This document shows positions 8,738-16,905 of a stretch of 64,000 bases of DNA, in pieces. The stretch's first letter is position 1, and each line of letters begins with the position of its first letter. The notes under the pieces were generated by a model. The model was not told the DNA's origin, did no database searches, and worked only from the letters and a program-made list of their open reading frames with translations. The stretch comes from Bordetella ansorpii (lineage in GTDB: Bacteria > Pseudomonadota > Gammaproteobacteria > Burkholderiales > Burkholderiaceae_B), in assembly GCF_900078315.1 (NCBI RefSeq), contig NZ_FKBS01000014.1:494802-558801 (forward strand), written 5' to 3'. The position numbers were made by a program, and so were the translations under genes.

Positions 8738-9322
8738 TCAGCGCGGCATGGCGGCGCCCAGAAGCTGGTTCAGCCAGGTACGAGCGGTGTCCAGCGAGAC
8801 CGGGCTCTGGCCAGAAGTGGCCGCCTGGTCGAAGCGTTGCTGCATGTCCGCGTCCAGGGTACGGCGCTGCTGGGCGTCCAGCGACGCGGGATCGATGCCG
8901 GCCTGGTTGCAGGCCGCCATGAAGATGGACGAGCCGGCGCTGGCGGAACAGGCCAGGCGGGTGGCGAAGTCGACGCCTTCGAGCGCCTGGCGCGAGGCCT
9001 GCGCCATGTCGACGGCCTGCTCGATGGTGCGCGAGGACAGGGGCTTGCCGGGGTTGGCCGCCAGGCCGAGCTCTCGGGAGACCGCGCTGGCGATGCCGTT
9101 GCCGTAGGTGTTGGCCAGCGCCTGGGCGAACATCGAGGACGTGTCCACGTCCGGCGCGACCCAGGCCACGCTGCGGCCGCCGGGCGTGGCGCCCGTGCCC
9201 AGCACCCGCAGCTGGTCGCCTGCTACGGAGATGAAGACGTCACCGCCGCCCTGTGCCGCCTGCGTGAAGGCGTCGAGTTGGGGATAACCGGGTACTGGAC
9301 GGGAAACGGAATCGATTGTCAT
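8738..9322 (-). CDS. btrA: Candidate BtrA/BspR-like regulator (anti-sigma / secreted regulator)
   Basis: A 194-residue soluble protein with no signal peptide or membrane segment and no catalytic motif that I recognise. It is rich in Ala, Gln and Ser, and its C-terminal half is mostly helical (S-L-D-A-Q-Q-R-R-T-L-D-A-D-M-Q-Q-R-F). In Bordetella a protein of similar size, BtrA (BspR), is encoded next to the ECF factor BtrS, inhibits it and is itself exported by the T3SS. The same neighbourhood and size are seen here. The name is therefore positional inference; an effector or chaperone is the alternative. Confidence 0.5.
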   Translation of the reverse strand: MTIDSVSRPVPGYPQLDAFTQAAQGGGDVFISVAGDQLRVLGTGATPGGRSVAWVAPDVDTSSMFAQALANTYGNGIASAVSRELGLAANPGKPLSSRTIEQAVDMAQASRQALEGVDFATRLACSASAGSSIFMAACNQAGIDPASLDAQQRRTLDADMQQRFDQAATSGQSPVSLDTARTWLNQLLGAAMPR

Positions 9323-9391
9323 GCGGCAGTTGGGTCCTGCGGCCTTGAGGGAAATCTGCGCCTGATAGAGCGCTTGTCCAGGTACGTAACA

Positions 9392-9413
9392 CCGGGAATG
9401 GATTGGTTCCCGG
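9392..9413. promoter_or_regulatory. Inverted repeat in the divergent btrA / ligase promoter region
   Basis: CCGGGAA (9392-9398) and TTCCCGG (9407-9413) form a perfect 7-bp inverted repeat with an 8-bp spacer, in the middle of the 170-bp gap between two divergently transcribed genes. The position fits an operator acting on either promoter. No regulator can be named. Confidence 0.4.
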
Positions 9414-9492
9414 AATTTCGTCAGCCGCGGAAATCGTTTTGCATATTAGATCATCCCGTCGTGGGTCAGTCTGGAGCAAGGAGCAAGCAATC

Positions 9493-10974
9493 GTGAGCGC
9501 AATCGAGCCGGGCGCCAAGCTGGGCCTGGAAATGGAGATGGCGGTGGCGCACCGAGGCAGCGGCCGCAGCCACCCGGTCGGGGGGTACTTCGAGGCGCTG
9601 GCCGGCATCAAGCGGGCGCGCGGCGAGGACGCCGCGGTCTATCCGCTGGGAGAACGGGCGGGCGGCGTCTCGGGGCCGGACGGCGACAGCGGCGTCGACA
9701 ACGGCTACAACCTGCTGGAGACGGCCTTCTCTCCGGTACGGGGGGGCACGGGAGGCCTGGACCGGTTGGGCGAGAAGGTGGCGCGGGAACTGCGCGATGC
9801 ACGGCAGGCGCTGGCTCGGGAAGACGCCATGTTGCTCAACGTGTCGGAACATCCCGATTGCAGTCTGGACCCGGACTGGTATGCCGCCGTGCGCGCCGAC
9901 CGTCCCATCTACCGCGAACTGGTCGGCTATCGTGGCTGGCTGCACCGCGCCGGTATCGACGCGAAGGCGCAGAACGGCCCGTGCACCTCGGTCGGCATCG
10001 GGCAGGCTGCCCGCGCGCTCAATGCCGTGCTGGCCCTGGCGCCGGCCTGTATCGCGCTGTTTGCGAATAGCCCGTTGCAGGCCGGTCGCGTCACGGGATT
10101 GAAAGAGAACCGGCTGACGCTGTGGGACCGCGTGTTCCGCCATGCCCGCTTTGCCGGCGACCACTGGCTGCAGCGCTTGCCGGAACGGCCCTTCGACGAT
10201 CTGGGCGATTATTTCCGCTGGATGTTCGGCGCTTACACCGCCAGCCGCGCCTTGTCGATGGTGCCCAGCCAGGGGTACAAGTCGGCGGCGTCGGTCTATC
10301 TGGCCGGCAATCCGTCATTGCGCCGTTTCCTCGAATCGGCGCAGTGGCCCGGCCGGCGCGCGGATACCGGCGAGCTTGTGATGTTGCGCCCTCACAGCGG
10401 CTATTTCGAGTATTCGCAGTTCGCGCATTTCCTGGATGCGCGCTGGCGCTATCGCCTGGCCGGGCCCGTGCCGCTGGATGACTTGCTGGCGGCCTGGATG
10501 CGGCCTGGCGGTATCGAGGATCTGCATGGCCGCCACGGCGCCGACGGCTACATCGAGGGCAGGGCCTGCGGCGCGGTGTTCGCGGATGCCCAGTTCCGGG
10601 ATGAGGCCGGCATCGACGTGGCCTCGACCGCGCCGCTGTCGCCGTCGGCGGTGCAGTTCGGATTGATGCGCAACCTCGACGAGGCCGAGCGGCTGTGGCG
10701 TGACTGGGGATGGCTGCGCCTGCGCGGCATGCGTGACGTGGCCATGCGTGAAGCGCTGGATGACGACACGGTGCATGCCCTGGCGCGCGACGTGCTGGAC
10801 GTGGCCCGCGCGGGGCTGCCCGAGGGCGAGCGGCGTTGGCTGGGTTATGCCGATCATGTGCTGCAGACCCGCCGCACGGGGGCGGACCGGTTGCTGGACC
10901 TGTGGCGTGCCGCGCCGGGCAGCCGGGCCGAGAAGCTGGCCTACGTCTGCGCGCGCCGCGAAGTGCTCGACTGA
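9493..10974 (+). CDS. Glutamate-cysteine ligase-like enzyme (GCS2/EgtA type)
   Basis: A 493-residue protein resembling the GCS2 family of ATP-dependent carboxylate-amine ligases, which make gamma-glutamylcysteine. Supporting marks are an N-terminal G-L-E-M-E-M-A (metal/ATP-binding acidic strand), the L-L-E-T-A-F-S-P-V segment, A-L-A-P-A-C-I-A-L-F-A-N-S-P-L followed by R-L-T-L-W-D-R, and an F-R-W-M-F stretch. The GTG at 9493 is chosen because AAGGAG lies upstream and the conserved N-terminus begins right after it. An upstream in-frame start at 9403 would add 30 unrelated residues. It diverges from the btrA-like gene. Why such an enzyme sits among T3SS regulators is unclear, and the substrate may not be cysteine. 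Confidence 0.72.
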   Translation: MSAIEPGAKLGLEMEMAVAHRGSGRSHPVGGYFEALAGIKRARGEDAAVYPLGERAGGVSGPDGDSGVDNGYNLLETAFSPVRGGTGGLDRLGEKVARELRDARQALAREDAMLLNVSEHPDCSLDPDWYAAVRADRPIYRELVGYRGWLHRAGIDAKAQNGPCTSVGIGQAARALNAVLALAPACIALFANSPLQAGRVTGLKENRLTLWDRVFRHARFAGDHWLQRLPERPFDDLGDYFRWMFGAYTASRALSMVPSQGYKSAASVYLAGNPSLRRFLESAQWPGRRADTGELVMLRPHSGYFEYSQFAHFLDARWRYRLAGPVPLDDLLAAWMRPGGIEDLHGRHGADGYIEGRACGAVFADAQFRDEAGIDVASTAPLSPSAVQFGLMRNLDEAERLWRDWGWLRLRGMRDVAMREALDDDTVHALARDVLDVARAGLPEGERRWLGYADHVLQTRRTGADRLLDLWRAAPGSRAEKLAYVCARREVLD

Positions 10975-10982
10975 AAAACCGG

Positions 10983-11014
10983 AAGGGCCGCATTCCTGAC
11001 GGCATGCGGCCCTT
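10983..11014 (-). terminator. Terminator hairpin between the ligase and the substrate-binding protein gene
   Basis: A perfect 11-bp inverted repeat (10983-10993 with 11004-11014, arm AAGGGCCGCAT) with a 10-nt loop lies between two convergent genes. Read on the minus strand, the stem is followed by CCGGTTTTT, a U-tract, so it fits a rho-independent terminator for the minus-strand btrU operon and may also stop plus-strand transcripts. Confidence 0.65.
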
Positions 11015-11035
11015 GCATTCATTCAGCCTGCGCGC

Positions 11036-12214
11036 CTATTGCGCGGATTTCCTGCCCTCATACACTTCGTCCGCCGCCAGCAGGATGTCCACCGGCGGGT
11101 CGAAGCCGATGCCGCGCGCCGTGTCCAGGTTCAGCGCGATCTTGGCCGGATCGATCCAGATCTGGCTGAGCTGGCGCGGCTTGGCGCCATTGAAGATGCG
11201 GGCGATGGTCTCGGCATGGAACAGGCCCACGTACGAGTAGTCGGCCTGCGCCAGGCTCATCAGCAGGCCGTCGCGCACCTGTTCCGAACCCAGCATGGCG
11301 AAGCTGGGCACCTGCGCCGTGCGCAGCACTTCGGCCACTTGTCCCACGGACTGGGGCGTGATGCCGCGGTGCACCGTGACGTACATCGCGTCCACCTGGT
11401 TGCTGAGCTTGCGATAGCAATCCACCGCGTTGCGCGTGGCGTCCTCCACCGGGATGCCGTTCGAGGCCGCATTGCACGACTTCACCTGGAAGCCCAGCTC
11501 CTTGGCAACCTGTTCGACGGCCGGCACGGCGGCATAGGTGCGGCCCTCGGGGCTGTCCTCGTAGACCAGGCCCAGCGTCTTGAACGGCACGATTTCGTGG
11601 AACAGGCGCACCTGCCGCTGGTAGCGTTCGGGTTGCACGCGGGCGTGCAGGTTGTCCAGGCCGCTGTCTTCCACGCTTTTCACGATGCGCGCGCCGACGG
11701 CATCGCTGGTCGATGCCACCACGGTGGCCACGGGGGCGCCCAGCATCGCCATGTCCTGGCCGGCCAGCGTGCCCATGGCGATGATCAGGTCGATGTCGTG
11801 GCGCTTGGCCAGCCGGTCGGTGATGGCCTGGCGCACGGCCGGGCGGCGGGCGGCGTCGAAGTTGCCCGGTTGCCACCAGGCGTCGTCGACGAACTGCAGC
11901 GTGTCGCTCTTGGCGTTCTCGGCCAGGAAGCTCCACATCTGGCGGCCGTTCAGGCCATCGGGAATGGCGGGCACGCTGAGCCAGCCCAGTTGCTGCAGGC
12001 CGGCCACGATGACGCGCAGCGTGCGCGGGTATTCGCTGTAGTCGCCGCTTTCGAAGTAGCCCAGGCGCCACTTGCCGCCGCCGGGCTTGGCCTTGGGCGT
12101 GGTCGGGAAGACGGCGGCCGTGGCGGGCGCGGTGGCCGCGGGATCTTGCTGGGCCTGCGCGGCCGGGGCCAGCAGGGCAAGCGACAGGAACAGGGAGGAG
12201 AGCAGTTTGGTCAT
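11036..12214 (-). CDS. Periplasmic substrate-binding protein (ABC sub-bind family)
   Basis: A 392-residue protein with a clear signal peptide (L-L-S-S-L-F-L-S-L-A-L-L-A-P-A-A-Q-A) and a two-lobed binding fold like the TrpX/PF04392 type: G-L-Q-Q-L-G-W, I-I-A-M-G-T-L-A-G-Q, and V-P-S-F-A-M-L-G with a final solvent-side I-A-L-N-L-D-T-A-R. No ABC permease or ATPase gene is nearby. Its start overlaps the stop of the upstream phosphatase gene by 4 bp, so the two are translated together. This suggests that it senses a periplasmic ligand for the phosphatase rather than importing it. That role is inference. Confidence 0.75.
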   Translation of the reverse strand: MTKLLSSLFLSLALLAPAAQAQQDPAATAPATAAVFPTTPKAKPGGGKWRLGYFESGDYSEYPRTLRVIVAGLQQLGWLSVPAIPDGLNGRQMWSFLAENAKSDTLQFVDDAWWQPGNFDAARRPAVRQAITDRLAKRHDIDLIIAMGTLAGQDMAMLGAPVATVVASTSDAVGARIVKSVEDSGLDNLHARVQPERYQRQVRLFHEIVPFKTLGLVYEDSPEGRTYAAVPAVEQVAKELGFQVKSCNAASNGIPVEDATRNAVDCYRKLSNQVDAMYVTVHRGITPQSVGQVAEVLRTAQVPSFAMLGSEQVRDGLLMSLAQADYSYVGLFHAETIARIFNGAKPRQLSQIWIDPAKIALNLDTARGIGFDPPVDILLAADEVYEGRKSAQ

Positions 12215-14214
12215 GCGCGTCGGACCACGATCAACGTGATGTCATCGGATTGTTCGGCGCCCGCCGCGAATGCCTGCACGTCTTCGAGCAGGCGCTGGCC
12301 GATGGCGGTGGCGCTGGAAGGAGGCGCGGCCAGCACGCTGAGCATGCGGGGATCGCCGTATTGTTGGTTCTGGCGGTTGACCGCCTCGGTGACGCCGTCG
12401 GTGTAGCCGACCAGCACTTCGCCCGGCTCCAGGCGCGCGTGCAGGGGCTGGTAGACCAGGTCTTCCTGCACGCCGCACGCCGGACCGCTGCGGCCTTCGA
12501 GCGTGCGCAGCACGCCGTCGGCGCCGATGACGATGGGCTTGAGGTGGCCGGCGTTGGCCCAGGCCAGTTCGCCGGTGACCAGGTTCAGCACGCCCAGCAG
12601 CAGCGTCACGAACATCATGTTCGGATTGTTCTCGGACAGCCGGTTGTTGATCTTCTGCATGATCTGCGCGGGATCGGTCTCGTCCTCGGCGGTGGCGCGG
12701 ATCAGCGTGCGCGTGACGGCCATGAACAGCGCCGCCGGCACGCCCTTGTCGGACACGTCGCCGATGGCCAGGCACAGCCTGCCGTCCGGCATCATGAAGT
12801 AGTCGTACAGGTCGCCGCCGACCTGCTTGGCGGGCAGCATCGTGGCATGCAGGTCGACGTGGGCGCGCACGTCGGAGCCCAGCGGCACGGGCAAGAGGCC
12901 CAGCTGGATGGCGCGCGCGATGTTGAGTTCGCTTTCGAAGCGCTCGCGCGTGGAGGTTTCCTGCATCAGGCGCTGCACGTTCTCGGTGAGCTTGCGCTGC
13001 ATGAACAGGAACGAGGTGGCCAGGCGGCCGACCTCGTCGCGATGGTGCTGCGGCAGCGCGGCGATGTGCGCGGGCACCGGGGAGTCGACGGTCAGGTCCT
13101 GCTCGGGCAACTGGCGCGCGTACTGCGTGAGCTTGTCCAGCGGGCGCGCGATGCGGGTGGCGATCAGCCAGGCGGCCACCAGGGCCAGCAGCAGCGTGAT
13201 GGCGAAGAGGATGGCCAGGCGGTTCATCAGTTGCTTGGCGGGCGCGGTGAGGTCGCTCTCGGGCACCGCCGCCACGACCGTCCAGCCCAGCGGCTTGTTG
13301 TGCACCGCCTTGATCTGCCAGGGATCCTTGCCGTTGATGACGCGCAGGGTCTGCGGCTGCGTCCGGTTCGTCCTGGCCAGCAGGTCGCGCAGCGGCTGCC
13401 TGGTCGTATCGCCCACGGCTTGCAGCAGGGCGGTCTGGTGGGCGGGCGGCGGCACGACCATGCGGCCGCTGTCGTCGACGATGAACACGAAGCCGGAGTG
13501 CGCCAGCGTCAGTTGCGACAGCGTGCTGCGCATCGCCGTCTCCATCTGCGCGCGGCGGCCCTGCACCTGCTCGATGATGTCCTGGGCGCTGTCGGTGACC
13601 ACGAACACCCAGTCCCATTGCCGGAAATAGCCGAAGTAGGCGTAGCGGGTTTCGGGTTCGCCGGCGGCGCCGGGCAGGGGCCAGCGGTAGATGGCGAAGC
13701 CGTAGCCGGTGCGGCGGCTTTCTTCATACAGGGCCTTGGCCAGCTCGCGGCCCTTGATGTCGCGCGCGGGCGACAGGTCGAGGTCGGTCATGGCCATGTT
13801 GCCGGCCGCCAGCACCGAGAAACTGGCGTCGTACACGAAGGCGTAGCGGCGATCATCCAGCTTCAGGCGGTTGATCCAGGCGCGCGCCATGCCCTTGGCG
13901 GCGCCGGGCGTCATCACGCCGCGGTCGGCCATGTCGGCATAGCCGGCCAGCACCGTGGAAATGGTGTTGCCCACCTGCACCAGCTGGCGGCGGCCCGTGC
14001 GCACCGTGCTGATCTTGTCGTCCAGCAGCGCGCTCCAGCGCGCGTCGGTGTCGCGCAGCACCAGGTTCAGGACGTTGTCCACGGCGTGCTGCTCGCCCGC
14101 TTCGACCGTGCGGGTGACGTCCTGCTGGGTGACCAGCCGGACGAAGGTGGCCAGCACCAACAGGATCGCAACGACGAGCAGGAAGATCTTGCCGCGTAGG
14201 GAGCGCGTGAACAT
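12211..14214 (-). CDS. btrU: Membrane-bound SpoIIE/PP2C-type phosphatase, BtrU-like
   Basis: A 667-residue sensor phosphatase. A transmembrane helix (around residues 10-30) precedes a long periplasmic sensing region of Cache type. A second membrane helix (L-F-A-I-T-L-L-L-A-L-V-A-A-W, near 330) leads into a HAMP-like linker and a C-terminal PP2C/SpoIIE domain with G-G-D-L-Y-D, I-G-D-V-S-D-K-G and G-Y-T-D-G-V-T-E-A metal-site motifs. In Bordetella BtrU dephosphorylates the antagonist BtrV and so turns on type III secretion. The ATG at 14214 opens the first membrane helix. Upstream in-frame extension has no hydrophobic or domain features and overlaps the divergent gene. It is coupled to the downstream binding-protein gene. 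Confidence 0.85.
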   Translation of the reverse strand: MFTRSLRGKIFLLVVAILLVLATFVRLVTQQDVTRTVEAGEQHAVDNVLNLVLRDTDARWSALLDDKISTVRTGRRQLVQVGNTISTVLAGYADMADRGVMTPGAAKGMARAWINRLKLDDRRYAFVYDASFSVLAAGNMAMTDLDLSPARDIKGRELAKALYEESRRTGYGFAIYRWPLPGAAGEPETRYAYFGYFRQWDWVFVVTDSAQDIIEQVQGRRAQMETAMRSTLSQLTLAHSGFVFIVDDSGRMVVPPPAHQTALLQAVGDTTRQPLRDLLARTNRTQPQTLRVINGKDPWQIKAVHNKPLGWTVVAAVPESDLTAPAKQLMNRLAILFAITLLLALVAAWLIATRIARPLDKLTQYARQLPEQDLTVDSPVPAHIAALPQHHRDEVGRLATSFLFMQRKLTENVQRLMQETSTRERFESELNIARAIQLGLLPVPLGSDVRAHVDLHATMLPAKQVGGDLYDYFMMPDGRLCLAIGDVSDKGVPAALFMAVTRTLIRATAEDETDPAQIMQKINNRLSENNPNMMFVTLLLGVLNLVTGELAWANAGHLKPIVIGADGVLRTLEGRSGPACGVQEDLVYQPLHARLEPGEVLVGYTDGVTEAVNRQNQQYGDPRMLSVLAAPPSSATAIGQRLLEDVQAFAAGAEQSDDITLIVVRRA

Positions 14215-14294
14215 GGGAAATTGGGGGAAGTGTTGCGTAGTTGTCGCGAATCGCCGAGGCCAGCCCGCGGATACGTTCGCAAAATGGAAGCAAA

Positions 14295-14309
14295 TTACAT
14301 CAATTGTAA
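14295..14309. promoter_or_regulatory. Inverted repeat in the divergent btrU / MFS promoter region
   Basis: TTACA (14295-14299) and TGTAA (14305-14309), separated by 5 bp, form a small palindrome in the AT-rich centre of the 142-bp gap between divergent genes. It is a candidate operator or promoter element. No regulator is identifiable from the sequence. Confidence 0.3.
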
Positions 14310-14356
14310 AATGTCGGCTACGCTCCCGTGTGAATTCTTGCGGTCTTGATCCGAAC

Positions 14357-16855
14357 ATGCGTAACGAACCGATGCAGATGGTGCTGGAAGGGCTGCGGCG
14401 CCGTCCCGTCCTGGAAGTCACACTGGCGTGCCTGGCCGTGCTGCTGTTGGCACAGGCCCTCATAGGCGCCCTGAGCCTGTCGGCCCTGAACCGCCTGGTG
14501 GCCGATACCACCGCCGACCGGGTCGAGGTCGCCACCCGCCAGGTGGCGGGCAACATCGAGAACGGCCTGCGGTTGGGCAAGCCCCTGGGCCAGTACTTCG
14601 GATTGACCAACCTGCTGCGCGACGGGGCCAATGCCGCGCGCGACGTGCAGGGCGCCGTGGTCGTCGTGGCGGATGGCCGGCCCGTGGCGGCTCATGGCGC
14701 CGTCGTCGAATCCGCTGAACTGCTGTCGCGCGCGCTGCGCACGCCGCCGGGCACGCCGTTGCCGGATGGCGTCACGCGGCGCGCCAGCGGCGCGCTGGTG
14801 GCCCATGGCGGCGATCTGGTCACCGTGGCCGCGCCTCTGGCCGACAGCGCCGGGCAGGTCGTGGGCGCCGTCATGTTGTCGGTCACGCGCGACGTGGCTC
14901 TGGGCCGTACGTTGCTGCTGGACAACATCAAGGTGCTGCTGCTGGTCACGCTGGCCGTGGGCCTGGGTCTGGCCGCCGCGTTCAAATACGCCATTCCCCT
15001 GACCACGCTGGCCACGGGCGGCCGTGCGCGCTTCCTGGTGCCGCTGGCGGCGCTCATGTTGGCGCAGGGCGTCTATGCCGGCTACACCATCACCACCTTC
15101 CGCAATGCCTCGCTGGAAGTGGCGCGCGGCAACATCCTGGCGCTGTCCGAAGGCTTGCAGCGCGACCTGAACCGCGTCATCGGCTACGGCATTCCGCTGG
15201 ACCGCATGCGCGGCATCGAAAAGCAGTTCGCGCGCCTGGCGGGCACGTTCCCGGCCATCAGCACCATCGACCTGGTGCAGGACGGCCGCGTGCTCAACCG
15301 CGCCGACGCCAACGGCGCGCTGCCCGTCAAGGGCATGGGCCCCGCGGCTGAAACCGCCGACGACCTGACGCTGGTGCTGCCGCTGGCCGGACAGTTCCAG
15401 CGTTCCACCATCCGCGGCAGCCTGGTCATGCACCTGTCCGACGACGTGATCGCCGCCGGCGTGCGCAGCCGGGTCATCGATGCCGCGACCGTGGTGGCGG
15501 TGGCCCTGGTGGCCGCCATCGAGATGCTGCTGTTGTTGTCGCTGCTGATGAACCGCGCCTTCTCCGCGCGCGGCGTCAGTCCCGCCGGCGTGCACGTCGG
15601 ACCCGACGACGTCTCCGAAGTGGGCCGCATCGCGCGCCCCGTCATGTTCGGCTTCCTGTTCGCCTGGGCCTTGCCGCTGGGTTTCCTGCCGCTGTATGCG
15701 CGCAGCCTGCCCACGGGCGGCCTCGACCTGCCGGCCAACCTGCTGCTGGCGTTGCCGATCTCGGTGGAAATGGGCTGCGGCCTGCTGACTGCGCTGCTGG
15801 CGGGCGGCCTGACCGATCGCAAGGGCTGGCACGTGCCGGTGCTGGCGGGTCTGGCCGTGTCGTTCCTGGGCCTGGTGGCGTGCGCCGCCGCGCCCAACCT
15901 GCCGTGGTTCGCCGCCGCCCGCGGCCTGGTGGGCCTGGGCTACGGCCTGACCTGGATGGGCCTGCAAGGCTTCGTCGTCACCCGCAGCCCCGCGCAGTAT
16001 CGCGGCCGCAACATGACAGGCGTCATCGCCGGCCTGTTCGCCGGCCATCTGTCGGGCGCCGCGGTCGGCGCCATGCTGATGGAGCAACTGGGCTTCCGCG
16101 CGGTGTTCGCCGTGGGCGCCGTGATGCTGGTCATGCCGCTGGTCGGCGTGCTGGTGCTGATGCGCCCCTACATGCAGCGCGCCGCCGCGCAGGCGGCCGC
16201 GCACGTGCGCCGCGCGGTCCCCCGGGGCAGCGCGCGGCTGTCCGAAACGCTGCGTCTCTTGTTCACGCGCGACTTCGGCCTGCTGCTGCTGGGCAGCGTC
16301 ATTCCGTTTTCCATCGCGCAGGTGGGCCTGTTGTCCTTCGCGCTGCCGCTGTACCTCGAGGCCGAAGGCGTGGCCGCCTCCAGCATCGGCCGCGTGCTGA
16401 TGATCTACGGCGTGTGCGTGATCTACCTGGGGCCGGTGATGGGCCGCCTGGTCGACCGTTCCACCAGCGCCAAAAAATACTGGATCGTCATCGGCGGGGT
16501 GCTCGGCAGCGCCGGCATGCTGGGCCTGTATTTCAACAGCGGCCTGGTGGCGGCGTCGTGCGCCGTGTTGATGCTGGCGTTGGCCAGTTGCTTCTCGGGC
16601 GCGTCGCAATCGCCGTACATGCTGGCCTTGCCCGACGTGCAGCAATACGGCGCCGCCGGCGCCACCAGCGTGCTGCGCGCCGCCGACAAGCTCGGCCAGA
16701 TGGCCGGCCCGCTGGTGGTGGGCGCCATGTTCGGCGCGGCCGGCATGGGGGCGGGCCTGGCCATCACCGGCGTGATCTACCTGGTGGCCACGCTGCTGTT
16801 CCTGCTGTTCGCGCCGGCGCGGTCCCGGCAGCAGGCGGCCGCCGCGCTGGGCTGA
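14357..16855 (+). CDS. Sensor-MFS fusion membrane protein in the btr locus
   Basis: An 832-residue protein in two parts. The N-terminal part (to about residue 400) has four hydrophobic segments enclosing two periplasmic stretches (about 45-180 and 245-370), with the layout of double extracytoplasmic sensor domains. The C-terminal part (about 420-825) is a 12-helix major facilitator domain with typical G-G-L-T-D-R-K-G and G-R-L-V-D-R-S loops. Such a length is about twice that of an ordinary MFS transporter. It diverges from btrU, which suggests a shared regulatory task such as signal detection or uptake of an inducing or inhibiting ligand. The transported substrate cannot be told. The start is the ATG just ahead of the first helix. 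Confidence 0.75.
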   Translation: MRNEPMQMVLEGLRRRPVLEVTLACLAVLLLAQALIGALSLSALNRLVADTTADRVEVATRQVAGNIENGLRLGKPLGQYFGLTNLLRDGANAARDVQGAVVVVADGRPVAAHGAVVESAELLSRALRTPPGTPLPDGVTRRASGALVAHGGDLVTVAAPLADSAGQVVGAVMLSVTRDVALGRTLLLDNIKVLLLVTLAVGLGLAAAFKYAIPLTTLATGGRARFLVPLAALMLAQGVYAGYTITTFRNASLEVARGNILALSEGLQRDLNRVIGYGIPLDRMRGIEKQFARLAGTFPAISTIDLVQDGRVLNRADANGALPVKGMGPAAETADDLTLVLPLAGQFQRSTIRGSLVMHLSDDVIAAGVRSRVIDAATVVAVALVAAIEMLLLLSLLMNRAFSARGVSPAGVHVGPDDVSEVGRIARPVMFGFLFAWALPLGFLPLYARSLPTGGLDLPANLLLALPISVEMGCGLLTALLAGGLTDRKGWHVPVLAGLAVSFLGLVACAAAPNLPWFAAARGLVGLGYGLTWMGLQGFVVTRSPAQYRGRNMTGVIAGLFAGHLSGAAVGAMLMEQLGFRAVFAVGAVMLVMPLVGVLVLMRPYMQRAAAQAAAHVRRAVPRGSARLSETLRLLFTRDFGLLLLGSVIPFSIAQVGLLSFALPLYLEAEGVAASSIGRVLMIYGVCVIYLGPVMGRLVDRSTSAKKYWIVIGGVLGSAGMLGLYFNSGLVAASCAVLMLALASCFSGASQSPYMLALPDVQQYGAAGATSVLRAADKLGQMAGPLVVGAMFGAAGMGAGLAITGVIYLVATLLFLLFAPARSRQQAAAALG

Positions 16856-16872
16856 CGGGCCGGCCGTCCGGT

Positions 16873-16892
16873 AAAAAACGTCCGCGTTTTTT
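16873..16892. terminator. Short bidirectional terminator-like hairpin
   Basis: AAAAAACG (16873-16880) and CGTTTTTT (16885-16892) form an inverted repeat with a 4-nt loop between the ends of the convergent MFS and alanine racemase genes. The stem has only two G-C pairs, so it is a weak terminator at best, but the A-tract and T-tract suit bidirectional termination. Confidence 0.4.
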
Positions 16893-16905
16893 GGAAACCT
16901 GGCGT

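Noticed and set aside
14215-14631. N-terminal extension of the BtrU-like protein by 139 residues
   Set aside because: The extension is Arg/Ser-rich, crosses the divergent promoter region and overlaps the sensor-MFS gene. The ATG at 14214 directly precedes the first membrane helix.
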